From IMG/VR virus record IMGVR_UViG_3300042922_000335, positions 1 through 31,062 of that record: DNA of 31,062 bases. The stretch is one strand, 5' to 3'. How positions within the stretch are numbered: position 1 is the first letter of the stretch; every line of letters begins with the position of its first letter. Shown piece by piece: positions 22,069 to 29,900 of the stretch. A model generated the notes under the pieces. The model was not told the origin of the DNA. It did not search any database and saw only the letters and a list, made by a program, of their open reading frames with translations. The stretch is from a virus. Both the position numbers and the translations under genes were made by a program.

Positions 22069-22794
22069 CTATACCCTCTTGGTGTACTTCAGGCTAATCC
22101 ATCCAGCACCAGACTTTAACCTACCCCAGCCGCTTTTTTCTTCTACGATGGTATATTTATTCTTGTGTCCAGCCTTTTCCTTTATGGAACCAGTAGCTTT
22201 GTAATTTGTTCCAGCTCCGGCTCTTATGTTCAGCTCGTCACAAGTCGTAGTAACTATGTAAGCAGCCGTTTGGGTAGAGCTTGTAAGAGCAGCCTTAAAA
22301 TCGTCCCAGGTATGTTTTGTCGAATTGTATACATAAGGATTAGGACAAATCTTTCCGGTCACGTCATAATGCCTGATTACATTGGATGCAGGAATGTTGT
22401 ACTTTTTCATAAGGGATTTTACCAATTCAACGGCTGCACTCACGGTAGCATCTTCAAAATACCAATCTTTATCAGTGGCACCAAGAGAAGCAGTGTTTTT
22501 CTTCCTTACACAAAGTTCAATGCCAATACTGTTTGTATTCCTGCATTCCTGGTGCTTGTAGGTAGTAGCTCCACAATGCCAGGCGATGTCTGAATCCTCA
22601 ACGCTTTGATATATTTCACCTTGAAAACCGATGTAATAGTGAGCGGATGCTCCAATGTATTTTGAGGCATAATATTGACAATTTGCTTTTGCTCCGCCAA
22701 GAGCTCCGACATAGTGAATTACCAAATATTTAATTCTTGCAGTGCTGTTCTTATCGGTAAAATTGTAAGGTGTTAGAAGTTTTGTGATAGTCAT
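22069..22794 (-). CDS. N-acetylmuramoyl-L-alanine amidase endolysin with SH3 domain (241 aa)
   Basis: An Amidase_2/T7-lysozyme-like zinc amidase. The ligand His27 lies in IKYLVIHYVG, His142 in NVIRHYDVTGKICPNP and Cys150 in the same segment, with E93 in the IGIEL motif. Residues from about 177 form a bacterial SH3-type wall-binding domain (TCDELNIRAGAGTNYKATGSIKEKAG ... WGRLKSGAGWISLKY). There is no signal peptide, so it depends on a holin for export. It overlaps the small upstream gene as ATGA. Its place before the Mor gene and terminator would put it in the early or middle transcript, which is unusual. Confidence 0.93.
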   Translation of the reverse strand: MTITKLLTPYNFTDKNSTARIKYLVIHYVGALGGAKANCQYYASKYIGASAHYYIGFQGEIYQSVEDSDIAWHCGATTYKHQECRNTNSIGIELCVRKKNTASLGATDKDWYFEDATVSAAVELVKSLMKKYNIPASNVIRHYDVTGKICPNPYVYNSTKHTWDDFKAALTSSTQTAAYIVTTTCDELNIRAGAGTNYKATGSIKEKAGHKNKYTIVEEKSGWGRLKSGAGWISLKYTKRV

Positions 22795-22964
22795 TCGTCT
22801 GTACCTTCTTCCCCGGAAAAGCCCATCTTATCAGGGTCAACACTGTTCCGATAGACTTTCAGCTCATCCTCCGACATCTGAAGAATCTCAAGTCTGAGTT
22901 TTTCTCTTTCTTCTGGTGACAATTCTGCGGTATGTTCGCTTAAAATACTGTTTGGTTTATTCAC
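22791..22964 (-). CDS. small acidic unknown protein, GTG start (57 aa)
   Basis: GTG at 22964 has AAGGAGG 7 nt upstream. The protein (MNKPNSILSEHTAELSPEEREKLRLEILQ..., ending EEGTDE) is highly acidic with a helical middle. Its stop overlaps the amidase start (ATGA), so the two are coupled. Possibly a regulator or inhibitor of amidase synthesis; no family recognised. Confidence 0.65.
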   Translation of the reverse strand: MNKPNSILSEHTAELSPEEREKLRLEILQMSEDELKVYRNSVDPDKMGFSGEEGTDE

Positions 22965-22976
22965 GTTTATTCCTCC

Positions 22977-23231
22977 TTATAGGGCTTTATATTCTTGTTC
23001 TTTTTCAGCTTTGTATGTGGATACAAGCTCTCTGATACGTTTGGTCAATTCTGGATCGCATTCAATCTCATGACTTTCAAGAGCACCATAAGCAACATTA
23101 CCGAGGAATAACTTTTGTGTCTTACTTGTTAGTTTCGCCCTCCATGTACGTTCCAGATAAAATAGTATACAATCTAGCTCTTTTATCTCATCCCTTAGTC
23201 TAATTGCCTTCATCATTGTTTCATGTTCCAT
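22977..23231 (-). CDS. unknown early protein (84 aa)
   Basis: AGGAGG lies 6 nt before the ATG. Predicted almost all helical (MMKAIRLRDEIKELDCILFYLERTWRAKLTSKTQKLFLG...), with a C-terminal ELTKRIRELVSTYKAEKEQEYKAL helix. No membrane segment or known motif. It sits in the block of small unknown early genes between Gam/GemA and the amidase. Confidence 0.75.
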   Translation of the reverse strand: MEHETMMKAIRLRDEIKELDCILFYLERTWRAKLTSKTQKLFLGNVAYGALESHEIECDPELTKRIRELVSTYKAEKEQEYKAL

Positions 23232-23268
23232 AATAACCTCCTAACTGGTAATAAGGCGGGTAAGATAT

Positions 23269-23541
23269 CTATTCATTTTTTCTTCCGTATCGCCATTTAT
23301 CACTATGCTTTGTAACTTTACAAACTAGTGTAAATACCGCTTTTATTATATGTACTTCCTCACAATCATCACTGGAGAGTTTATAGATAAACAATTCCTT
23401 TCCATTATCCCGGATATAGACTGTTCTTTCTGAATGCTGCTGAAGTTCAGGAGTGTTGTACGTTTCTCCATACCAGCGAATATTACCACTAGAGCCTATA
23501 CAACGTGGTTCAAAGTAGAATTCATCTCTTAAGACAATCAT
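23269..23541 (-). CDS. unknown early protein (90 aa)
   Basis: The ATG at 23541 is chosen because GAGGAGG is 6 nt upstream; an in-frame ATG 15 nt earlier is part of the ribosome site. A compact alpha/beta protein (MIVLRDEFYFEPRCIGSSGNIRWYGETYNTPELQQHSERTVYIRDNG, then CEEVHIIKAVFTLVCKVTKH) with no recognised motif. The ends are basic (WRYGRKNE). Function unknown. Confidence 0.7.
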   Translation of the reverse strand: MIVLRDEFYFEPRCIGSSGNIRWYGETYNTPELQQHSERTVYIRDNGKELFIYKLSSDDCEEVHIIKAVFTLVCKVTKHSDKWRYGRKNE

Positions 23542-23552
23542 TATGTGCCTCC

Positions 23553-23882
23553 TCAATCATCCATAGAAATATCACCGTAGAGTATCTTCTCAATCTTTTC
23601 ATTTTCAGTATGTAGCCTATCAATTTTCCTGCGATTCTTCTCTAAGGATTCACTAACCTTAATATACAAGTCAATGTCCATCCCCTCTTGAAACTGATTT
23701 ACTAAATCACCATTTTCTTTTAAGATACGACCAATCATATCATGATTAGTGTCACTTCTGTTTCTGTAAAGCATTGTAATAGGATTAAATATCCAACCAG
23801 CTTTAAATATAACTTGAATTAATTCTTTCTTAGAAAAAATCATCAAATCATTTTCGGTGATTTTATCCTTCTTTTTTGACAT
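23553..23882 (-). CDS. unknown early protein (109 aa)
   Basis: Overlaps the upstream gene by 20 nt with a weak ribosome site (AAAGGC), suggesting coupled translation. N-terminus is basic (MSKKKDKITEND), the middle has IFKAGWIFNPITMLYRNRSD and the C-terminus is a coiled coil (ESLEKNRRKIDRLHTENEKIEKI). No catalytic motif seen; possibly a DNA- or protein-binding early factor. Confidence 0.7.
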   Translation of the reverse strand: MSKKKDKITENDLMIFSKKELIQVIFKAGWIFNPITMLYRNRSDTNHDMIGRILKENGDLVNQFQEGMDIDLYIKVSESLEKNRRKIDRLHTENEKIEKILYGDISMDD

Positions 23883-24144
23883 ATACAGAGCCTTTCTGAA
23901 GGTGTGATTCCTCCGTATAGATATTCACATACGTTCCAGAGTTATCCAACTCATATTTAAAGAATACCCTACCTGTTTTTATCAAATGAATACAAGCGAT
24001 ATTTGTTATTTCATGCGTTTCCAAGTTGAGGTTTACACCCATAATATTAATCTGTTTATCCGAGAGAATATTGGACGCTGCATAGGTTTGAATCTTATCA
24101 CCTATTTCATAGGGGCATATTGCGTTAAATGCTGCATATTTCAT
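23863..24144 (-). CDS. unknown early protein, beta-rich (93 aa)
   Basis: AAGGAGG lies just before the ATG, inside the end of the GemA-like gene. Begins MKYAAFNAICPYEIGDKIQTY, continues NIMGVNLNLETHEITNIACIHLIKTGRVFFKYELDN. The IGDKI start and short strands suggest a small beta barrel. No function is recognisable. Expressed with the replication-phase genes. Confidence 0.7.
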   Translation of the reverse strand: MKYAAFNAICPYEIGDKIQTYAASNILSDKQINIMGVNLNLETHEITNIACIHLIKTGRVFFKYELDNSGTYVNIYTEESHLQKGSVYVKKEG

Positions 24145-24606
24145 CTAGTTCGCCTCCTTGTTTTTACCTTGTTCTCTGTTTACCATTTTTTTGAGGGCTT
24201 CAATGAGCTTATGCATCTGCGGAACAGAGAGCCACTCAATCCGCTCTACCTGGAACATCTTTTTTACAAAACCATTTATCCGAGCATTGTTATTATTCCA
24301 TCCTAGTTCATCTGTGAGAGCATAAACCTTTTTGCGAAGATTTTCGGTAAGAGGGTTTCCACCCTCATTGGTTCGCTTACCGTGTCCAGCCCGGATGACA
24401 TCATCCTTCATATTCGAGAGAACTCGACAAACTCTGTCAATTTCACCTTGCGTCAGCAGCTTCATGCTGTCTTTCCTGGTCTCTCGTAAGATAATGGCAT
24501 AAAGGTTTTCTTCCTCAAGGGAAAGCTCCGAGGATTTTGCCAATCCCCATATTGTACGGATAGAGCAGGAGGGGCGATTCCGCCCCCCATATCTTTTTTC
24601 TGCCAT
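24145..24606 (-). CDS. GemA/Mu gp16-like regulatory protein (153 aa)
   Basis: ATG at 24606 with GGAGG 6 nt upstream; longer readings upstream are rejected. Contains IRTIWGLAKSSELSLEEENLYAIILRETRKDSMKLLTQGEIDRVCRVL, then VYALTDELGWNNNNARINGFVKKMF. These are the hallmarks of the DUF1018 GemA/gp16 family of Mu-like phages (the WGLAKSSELS and ALxxELGW motifs). In Mu, GemA modulates host gyrase-dependent expression and gene activity during lytic growth; that detail is from the Mu family, not from this sequence. Confidence 0.9.
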   Translation of the reverse strand: MAEKRYGGRNRPSCSIRTIWGLAKSSELSLEEENLYAIILRETRKDSMKLLTQGEIDRVCRVLSNMKDDVIRAGHGKRTNEGGNPLTENLRKKVYALTDELGWNNNNARINGFVKKMFQVERIEWLSVPQMHKLIEALKKMVNREQGKNKEAN

Positions 24607-24616
24607 GTCTGCCTCC

Positions 24617-25132
24617 TTACTGCTGCAACACTTGAAGTTTTTCTTTATCCGTCTCATACCAGAAGGTATCTTCTTTCTTAAGAGAAGCACCCACCCGGAT
24701 GATTTCATCCTCCGTATACTTGGACTTAAGAACATCCTTGTTGATATTTTCTACTGTAACAATGCAATCGGTCATCTTACGAGCCTTAAGGCTTTTGATA
24801 ATGGCAGCAAGTTTTTCCTTTGGCTTAGGGAGTACAACTTTTGTACTCAAGCGGAAGCCTGTCTTACCAAAATTCAGCATCTTGGTTTTACCGTCCAGCT
24901 CATCCCTATGCTCTTCAACAAATGCCTTTATATCCTTACCAAGAGAAGCAATACGGTCATTTATTGGTTCTGCCTCCTGGGATGCTGTAAGCTTAATACC
25001 TTGTATTTGCTTGTTCATTTCACCTTCAATGTCTACAAGGTCAAGTTCTGCCTCTGCAATTTTCTTTAATGCATCGTCTACATCTGCCCAGGTTTTAAAA
25101 ACCGGACTTTCTTTGATTTTAGTTCTTGCCAT
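24617..25132 (-). CDS. gam: host-nuclease inhibitor Gam (171 aa)
   Basis: The ATG at 25132 (MARTKIKESPVFKTWADVDDALKKIAEAELDL) has a GGAG 8 nt upstream; an upstream extension of 39 residues is unsupported. Long helices (ELDLVDIEGEMNKQIQGIKLTASQEAEPINDRIASLGKDIKAF) precede a basic beta segment with GFRLSTKVVLPKPKEKLAAIIKSLKAR. The length matches Mu Gam (174). Gam is a Ku-like dimer that binds free DNA ends and shields them from exonucleases such as RecBCD/AddAB while the phage transposes. It is in the early operon after the transposition genes as in Mu. Confidence 0.92.
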   Translation of the reverse strand: MARTKIKESPVFKTWADVDDALKKIAEAELDLVDIEGEMNKQIQGIKLTASQEAEPINDRIASLGKDIKAFVEEHRDELDGKTKMLNFGKTGFRLSTKVVLPKPKEKLAAIIKSLKARKMTDCIVTVENINKDVLKSKYTEDEIIRVGASLKKEDTFWYETDKEKLQVLQQ

Positions 25133-25154
25133 ACTATTTACTCCTTTCATTGCT

Positions 25155-25325
25155 TTAAATATCTTCTTCCCAGTCACCTTTTGAAATTTCCTCATCCGGC
25201 GTCTCAAGTTTGCTTTTAATGACCTTGCACTCAAGTTCTTCCTCGACAATAGCTTCCAACAGCTCGAAAAAGCTATCTAATACCTCCAAGTCCTTATCAA
25301 TTTCAAACGTATAAGTCATCTGCAT
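25155..25325 (-). CDS. small acidic unknown early protein (56 aa)
   Basis: AGGAGGG/AGGTG lies 8 nt upstream of ATG 25325. Sequence MQMTYTFEIDKDLEVLDSFFELLEAIVEEELECK..., strongly acidic (ending DWEEDI). Such small acidic early proteins are often DNA mimics or inhibitors of host enzymes, but that is only a composition-based suggestion. Sits between two other small unknown genes and Gam. Confidence 0.65.
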   Translation of the reverse strand: MQMTYTFEIDKDLEVLDSFFELLEAIVEEELECKVIKSKLETPDEEISKGDWEEDI

Positions 25326-25360
25326 AAGTTAACACCTCCCTCCATAAGAATATTAAAATC

Positions 25361-25546
25361 TTAGACATTCTTTTCTAGCACCATTGCCATAATTTCAGCT
25401 ATGATGTCGCGATCTCGAATAGCTTCTTTATACTCCTTTTCGTACCCGGGTTTTGCTGTATCAAGATTTGCAGAAGTTGAAAAATGATAGCATTGGAATA
25501 TCGCCATAGATTTTTGCTCTTCTAAAAACTCCATAACAGACTTCAT
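25361..25546 (-). CDS. unknown early protein (61 aa)
   Basis: AAAGGGG is 7 nt before the ATG. Predicted helical with MKSVMEFLEEQKSMAIFQCYHFSTSANLD, then KEAIRDRDIIAEIMAMVLEKNV. No motif or membrane segment. Co-transcribed with neighbours, likely a phage-specific regulator or host modulator. Confidence 0.7.
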   Translation of the reverse strand: MKSVMEFLEEQKSMAIFQCYHFSTSANLDTAKPGYEKEYKEAIRDRDIIAEIMAMVLEKNV

Positions 25547-25569
25547 GGTTTATCCCCTTTCTGACACAA

Positions 25570-25767
25570 CTAGCAAGCATTAATTTCTTCCTTTCTCACC
25601 AAGAGCAGTACACTTTCAGGGCTTATGGGAAGCGGTTGTGTAATACCCGTTCCCTCAATACTTGCTTTTGCAATCTTTCCAGAATGAATATCTATCACCA
25701 CACCAAATTCTTTATAAATTCGGTTAAAATCATTAACCGGGATATCTTCTAACGTTAGTTTTCTCAT
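25570..25767 (-). CDS. unknown early protein following the transposition ATPase (65 aa)
   Basis: ATG 25767 has GGAGG 8 nt upstream; a GTG at 25788 is less likely. Sequence MRKLTLEDIPVNDFNRIYKEFGVVIDIHSGKIAKASIEGTGITQPLPISPESVLLLVRKE. A small alpha/beta protein without recognised motif. The start is 32 nt after the MuB-like stop, in the operon. Confidence 0.7.
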   Translation of the reverse strand: MRKLTLEDIPVNDFNRIYKEFGVVIDIHSGKIAKASIEGTGITQPLPISPESVLLLVRKEEINAC

Positions 25768-25799
25768 TTTATTAGCCTCCTTTGCCACTTTGGATGAGA

Positions 25800-26774
25800 T
25801 TAGAGCATCATCATGTTAGATGCCTGACTTATTACATCAAGAGTAATTTTATCTTTACCACGTTCCTGAAGGATACGGAAAACGTTATTGAGTGTTCGGT
25901 CGAGCAATCTAAAGCATCCAGTTTGATGATTGCACGCTCTGGCTTTCAATTCAGCGAGTGCATCTTCCTCCACTTCATACCCTTCAAGAAAACTCTCAAC
26001 CTCTTTATTCGTAAGCCCTTTAAGGCTTGCATAAAAGTCTACACGGTTTGCAAATCTGGTAAGATAGGATTTTATTTGTGCTTCAAGCTTGGGTTCTCCG
26101 GCTATTACCATTCCAACATCTGTCTGGTCAAATATAGCCCTTAGAATTTCCATTTTCTTTTGTGTATACTTGCTGATAAGCTTATCCGCCTCATCAATAA
26201 CCAGGAGATAGCCACGGTTAACGTTGAAAAACTCCCGGATACCGTTGACACGTTTCCATATAGTTCCGTAGGTTGTAGGAATACCAAGAGACCTTTCTAT
26301 TGCTTCTACCAGGTCACGGCTGCTCATAGTATCATCACACTCAATATAAGCAACACGAGGCATTTTTGAGTAATACTTCAAAGCATGGGTTTTTCCGTAT
26401 CCTGACTTACCAACTACAATCCCAAGTCCTATGTATTCTTGACAGGAGCTGCACACACCTATAATATTCTGAGCATCGTGGCTCTCAAAGAAACTGGCAC
26501 GCTGTTTTACAACTCGAAAAGTAGGTTTTTGCTCATTGGATGCAGTAGTGTTCTCACCAGTAGCATCCTGAAGGAAAGCGGAAAGCTTGGATTCCAATTC
26601 AGTCGAATCACTATCATATTTATTCGCCAGATACCTTGATACGGTTGTACGAGAATAGTTTATATTACTTGCAAGTTCCGTAATGGTCATGCCCTTACGC
26701 TTTATGTATTCATTTACTTTTTCTGCTATGGTCTTTATTTCGCCTGTATAGGCTCTTGCTGCTAATGCTTCCAT
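25800..26774 (-). CDS. transposition target-selector ATPase, MuB-like (324 aa)
   Basis: An N-terminal HTH (about residues 15-60: IAEKVNEYIKRKGMTITELASNINYSRTTVSRYLAN) precedes an AAA+ domain. Walker A is GKSGYGKTH (about 122-130) and Walker B is LVIDEADKL (D194, E195). The C-terminal part has DQTDVGMVIAGEP (sensor-like) and LTRFANRVDFYASLKGLTN. This matches MuB, which binds target DNA as an ATP-dependent filament, delivers it to the transposase and gives target immunity. The ATG has GGAGG 8 nt upstream and the gene follows the transposase by 18 nt. Confidence 0.93.
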   Translation of the reverse strand: MEALAARAYTGEIKTIAEKVNEYIKRKGMTITELASNINYSRTTVSRYLANKYDSDSTELESKLSAFLQDATGENTTASNEQKPTFRVVKQRASFFESHDAQNIIGVCSSCQEYIGLGIVVGKSGYGKTHALKYYSKMPRVAYIECDDTMSSRDLVEAIERSLGIPTTYGTIWKRVNGIREFFNVNRGYLLVIDEADKLISKYTQKKMEILRAIFDQTDVGMVIAGEPKLEAQIKSYLTRFANRVDFYASLKGLTNKEVESFLEGYEVEEDALAELKARACNHQTGCFRLLDRTLNNVFRILQERGKDKITLDVISQASNMMML

Positions 26775-26792
26775 GTATTTATCCTCCTTGGA

Positions 26793-28883
26793 TTATCCGA
26801 GGGCTCTTAACTTTTCGAGTGCCGTCTGAGCCTTCTGATTGAAAAATTCTTCGTGACCTTTTTCATTTTGTTCTTTGCTTTGTTTCTTAGAAATACTTCC
26901 GTCCTTCATACCTATGCGGAACTCCTTGTCATTGGGAAGCTGTACAACCTTTTGTTTCGCCTTAGAGACTGTAAGGTCTAAGCTGCCAACCACAACCGGA
27001 GTACTGTTTTCATCTTGTACACGGTATTCGTAGGGCGTTTGAAAATCTTCGAGTAGTTCCCTGGTTTCTCTAAGCTGCCGTTTCTGCTTTCTCATATGCT
27101 CTTCAAGTGCTAATTGTGTGACACCCGGTGCAAATTGTAGAAGCTCAGAAGATACCGCCTCACAGATACGTTTTCCGCTCTTGTCATACACATATAGCTT
27201 GGTGACATCGTCGATATCCCATTTGATATTTACTGTCTCACCAATATAATGGCAAAGCTCATAATCTGTATAAAGAGTACCAAATTTTATTATTCCCTGG
27301 TTACGCACAAGAGCAGTATCAGCTTTCATAAGGAGCATTGCTGCATACTCTCTTGGAGGAGCTGCTTTTACATACCTTTCAACTGCATTATCAAATAATT
27401 CAATCGGTGTAATGTATTTTTCACGGGCTTTCTTTAAAGAACTGTGTTCCCGTTTGTGGTAAACTTCATTTTTCCAACGTGTCCAATGCTCATAAAATTC
27501 TTCCATCGTGAGAAGCTCCCCACGCTCAAGCATTTTAGGAATGTCTTTTTTCCGTTTGTCATCTGTTCTTGTCCCTGTAAGGGTACCGACATAACTTTCC
27601 ATCCACTTGGTAAATAGGTTGCAAACAGTACGAAAGAATCGTTCAATCTGACCTTTTCCCCATGGCTCGTAAGGCAAGGAGCGTGACCAATCTTCAATAC
27701 CGATAGAGCGGTAAAAACCTTTGGTCTCACTGTCAAATTGTAAATCCTGCATCTGTCTTTCTTTACGGCTCTGTCCTGTGTTTGTTTCTGCTGTATAATC
27801 TTTTCCGTTATCAATGTGCAAGTGCTTCGGTACACCGCCAGGGTGGGAGTAGACCATCTTCACAAGGCTTTCCTTTAGTATCTGTGCGTTTGCATCTACA
27901 CAGAGTACGTCACCCATGATGCAGCGTGAGCGGGTATCTATCCAAGCAACCAACTTCGGTCTAACCGCTTTTACCTTCCCGTTAGGGCTGGTGTACTGCA
28001 CCCAGCAATCAAAAGTATGCTCATCCCCTTGGACAAATTCCATGATAGATAGTGCAGTCGTGTCACGTTTTCCCTTTAGCATCTTGGCATTTTTAAATTC
28101 CCTCATGCCGTTTGCTGCCAGGTAGTGAGCATTTTTACCCCTGAGCTCATCCATTAAATACTTTATGTACCTTGCAACTGTTTTTATGGAAGGATAGCCT
28201 TCCCATCCACGCTCAAAAGCTATATCTTCAAATTTCCAGTACAGCATTTCGATAGTACCTTTATTTTGAGCAAAGCTCTTATCAAACCAAATATTTTCAA
28301 TGATAGCCTTTTGTTCATCGGTAAGACTTGGGAAAGTATTAGAATCCTTTGGCTTTCTGCAAAGAGCAAGGACTTTGAAGTAATCAAAATTGCGATTTTC
28401 TTCTTTCTCAAGTTTCAATGCCCATGCACTAGCCTCAAGGTAAGCTTCAGCATAGCGGTACAATGTTCGTTGACTTATTCCTATTTTCAAAGCCATTTCA
28501 TCGGAATAAGATGTCCGATCGTTATCTTTATATGATACAAACTCCTCAAGTTTTCTTGAAAGCTCAACTGCTTCATAGTATTGCTGCTTGCGTGTCTCAA
28601 TGTACCAATTCAAGTCAATGTCAAGATACCATGGATATCCTTCATCTTTTGGCTTAACTTCAGTATTGTTACAATCCACTTTTTGGCTAGCCTTATAGGC
28701 CTTTCTTGCTTGCGAGGAGAGAGAGGAAAGGGCAACGGTTACTCGTTCTTTTCCACCATTTTCACTTAGTTCCTTCAATGTCTTAAATGAACCAGGATTC
28801 CGCTTCATTCGTTGAACTAAAGTATTATAATTGATGCCTTCATAATCCGCTGCCGCTTCCAATGATATAAATGTTTCAGCCAA
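26793..28883 (-). CDS. DDE transposase, MuA-like (696 aa)
   Basis: Starts at TTG 28883 with AGGAGG 9 nt upstream. N-terminal residues 1-240 hold several HTH regions: a Mu-type domain (SLEAAADYEGINYNTLVQRMKR) and further DNA-binding segments (EMALKIGISQRTLYRYAEAY; YPSIKTVARYIKY). The catalytic core has D287 in EFVQGDEHTFD, D358 in HIDNGKDY and E414 in GQIERFF, with spacing close to MuA D269, D336 and E392. The C-terminal 150 residues are charged and helical, where MuA carries its MuB/ClpX contacts. It cuts and joins the phage ends and drives both integration and replicative lytic growth. Confidence 0.96.
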   Translation of the reverse strand: MAETFISLEAAADYEGINYNTLVQRMKRNPGSFKTLKELSENGGKERVTVALSSLSSQARKAYKASQKVDCNNTEVKPKDEGYPWYLDIDLNWYIETRKQQYYEAVELSRKLEEFVSYKDNDRTSYSDEMALKIGISQRTLYRYAEAYLEASAWALKLEKEENRNFDYFKVLALCRKPKDSNTFPSLTDEQKAIIENIWFDKSFAQNKGTIEMLYWKFEDIAFERGWEGYPSIKTVARYIKYLMDELRGKNAHYLAANGMREFKNAKMLKGKRDTTALSIMEFVQGDEHTFDCWVQYTSPNGKVKAVRPKLVAWIDTRSRCIMGDVLCVDANAQILKESLVKMVYSHPGGVPKHLHIDNGKDYTAETNTGQSRKERQMQDLQFDSETKGFYRSIGIEDWSRSLPYEPWGKGQIERFFRTVCNLFTKWMESYVGTLTGTRTDDKRKKDIPKMLERGELLTMEEFYEHWTRWKNEVYHKREHSSLKKAREKYITPIELFDNAVERYVKAAPPREYAAMLLMKADTALVRNQGIIKFGTLYTDYELCHYIGETVNIKWDIDDVTKLYVYDKSGKRICEAVSSELLQFAPGVTQLALEEHMRKQKRQLRETRELLEDFQTPYEYRVQDENSTPVVVGSLDLTVSKAKQKVVQLPNDKEFRIGMKDGSISKKQSKEQNEKGHEEFFNQKAQTALEKLRALG

Positions 28884-28913
28884 ATCTCTTTTCCTCCTTT
28901 ATGCTTTACTTTT

Positions 28914-29018
28914 CTACGTACTCTTGATAAAATGAGATTGATGAATATTTTCATCAGCTTTGCCGAGAAGAGCGGGACATTTGGGAATGGACGCTCTTTT
29001 CTTTTTGCCTTTAAGCAT
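28914..29018 (-). CDS. small basic candidate protein before the transposase (34 aa)
   Basis: In the 150-bp gap between the coiled-coil protein and the transposase, ATG 29018 follows GGAGGG with good spacing (a nearer ATG at 29024 is too close). The product is MLKGKKKRASIPKCPALLGKADENIHQ..., basic at the start. There is no homologue that I recognise, and such a short frame can arise by chance; the good ribosome site and phase in the operon favour it. A translated peptide here could tune transposase expression. Confidence 0.4.
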   Translation of the reverse strand: MLKGKKKRASIPKCPALLGKADENIHQSHFIKST

Positions 29019-29033
29019 ATTCATCCCTCCGAA

Positions 29034-29330
29034 TCATTTACCGAAATTAAGCTTCTTCAAGTCCTGCTCAACTTTCTGTATTTCAGACACTACATAATCC
29101 CTCATGTCATTTAAGCTTTCTATACTCGACTTCTTCATTTCCAGATATGCATATAAATCGTCTAGCTGCCTCTCTATTTCTTCCTCAAGTTCCTCCATCT
29201 TAGATTTAAGAGTATTTATCTTCACTTCAGATATTATCTCTTTCATATTTGGAGTAGGAAGACTTCCCTCCTTACCCATGGCAGCTTTTAAGCTTTCAAT
29301 TTCCGTGAGTAAAGCTGTAATATTCTTCAA
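29034..29330 (-). CDS. coiled-coil early protein (98 aa)
   Basis: Starts at TTG 29330 with AAGGAGG upstream. The sequence is nearly all charged helix (LKSKMEELEEEIERQLDDLYAYLEMKKSSIESLNDMRDYVVSEIQKVEQDLKKL). It lies between the Cro-like regulator and the transposase. Function unknown; possibly an oligomerising regulator or replisome-interacting factor. Confidence 0.75.
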   Translation of the reverse strand: MKNITALLTEIESLKAAMGKEGSLPTPNMKEIISEVKINTLKSKMEELEEEIERQLDDLYAYLEMKKSSIESLNDMRDYVVSEIQKVEQDLKKLNFGK

Positions 29331-29342
29331 ATTAATTCCTCC

Positions 29343-29555
29343 TTATGCTGTTTTTTTCAATTCCTCTAAATCAATATCAAGTACTTGTGCGATTTTCAAA
29401 GTATACTTATTGCCTGTTCTTTCACCATAAAGGATAAGGTTTAGGTATTTGTTACTTGTTCCAACCTCTTGTGCTAACTGTACTTGTGTCATTCCTTTTT
29501 CTATAAGATTCTTCTTAACCATCTTTCCAAAATTAGTTAGTTTCCTTTTCTGCAT
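29343..29555 (-). CDS. Cro/Ner-like XRE HTH regulator (70 aa)
   Basis: A small one-domain HTH protein: FGKMVKKNLIEKGMTQVQLAQEVGTSNKYLNLILYGERTGNKYTLKIAQVLDIDLEELKK. Residues about 22-41 are the two-helix DNA-binding core (TQVQLAQEVG, then SNKYLNLIL). Ribosome site AAGGATG. The first regulator in the early operon, opposite the repressor, is the Cro/Ner position; Ner in Mu turns down early transcription. It likely binds the same promoter region as the repressor. Confidence 0.88.
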   Translation of the reverse strand: MQKRKLTNFGKMVKKNLIEKGMTQVQLAQEVGTSNKYLNLILYGERTGNKYTLKIAQVLDIDLEELKKTA

Positions 29556-29576
29556 TTAGCATCATCCTTCCTATAT

Positions 29577-29747
29577 CTATCTGAATTTTTTAAGTGATGC
29601 TGGTATTTTTTTTATACTCCCTGAAACTCTATGTACAACTTCGAGAACTTCAGTTGTTGCTTTTACAACCAGCCAATTATCAGAATTCAAACCGATATTG
29701 TTTAGTTGAATTTTTTGTGCTCTTGTAGGTCTTTTACCGTGTTTCAA
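29577..29747 (-). CDS. DUF6906-like small protein, TTG start (56 aa)
   Basis: TTG at 29747 has a perfect AGGAGG 7 nt upstream. The sequence MKHGKRPTRAQKIQLNNIGLNSDNWLVVKATTEVLEVVHRVSGSIKKIP fits a family of tiny phage proteins with the signature KHGKxPTxxQK...GLNxxNWLVVK, usually labelled DUF6906. It is the first gene transcribed from the early promoter. Function unknown; its compact basic N-terminus and central WLVVK strand suggest binding to nucleic acid or a host protein. Confidence 0.82.
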   Translation of the reverse strand: MKHGKRPTRAQKIQLNNIGLNSDNWLVVKATTEVLEVVHRVSGSIKKIPASLKKFR

Positions 29748-29842
29748 AATTTCACCTCCTGAAAACTAATTACTATGAATGAGAATAAATAGAAGTGTAG
29801 GCTACGGGTTACGAAAAGTTAGGAGAACCTCTCAGATTTTTT

Positions 29843-29871
29843 TTGTAATTTAACCCTGACTGTGATAATAT
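29843..29871 (+). promoter_or_regulatory. candidate repressor promoter
   Basis: TTGTAA (29843-29848) and TAATAT (29866-29871) are separated by 17 bp on the plus strand. The predicted start near 29878 would place both operator sites 29907-29951 in the repressor leader, about 105 nt before its ATG. A second candidate, TTCTCA with TAATAT at 29960, would leave too short a leader. Confidence 0.45.
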
Positions 29872-29900
29872 GGTAATGATATATTTATCTATCCAAAACA

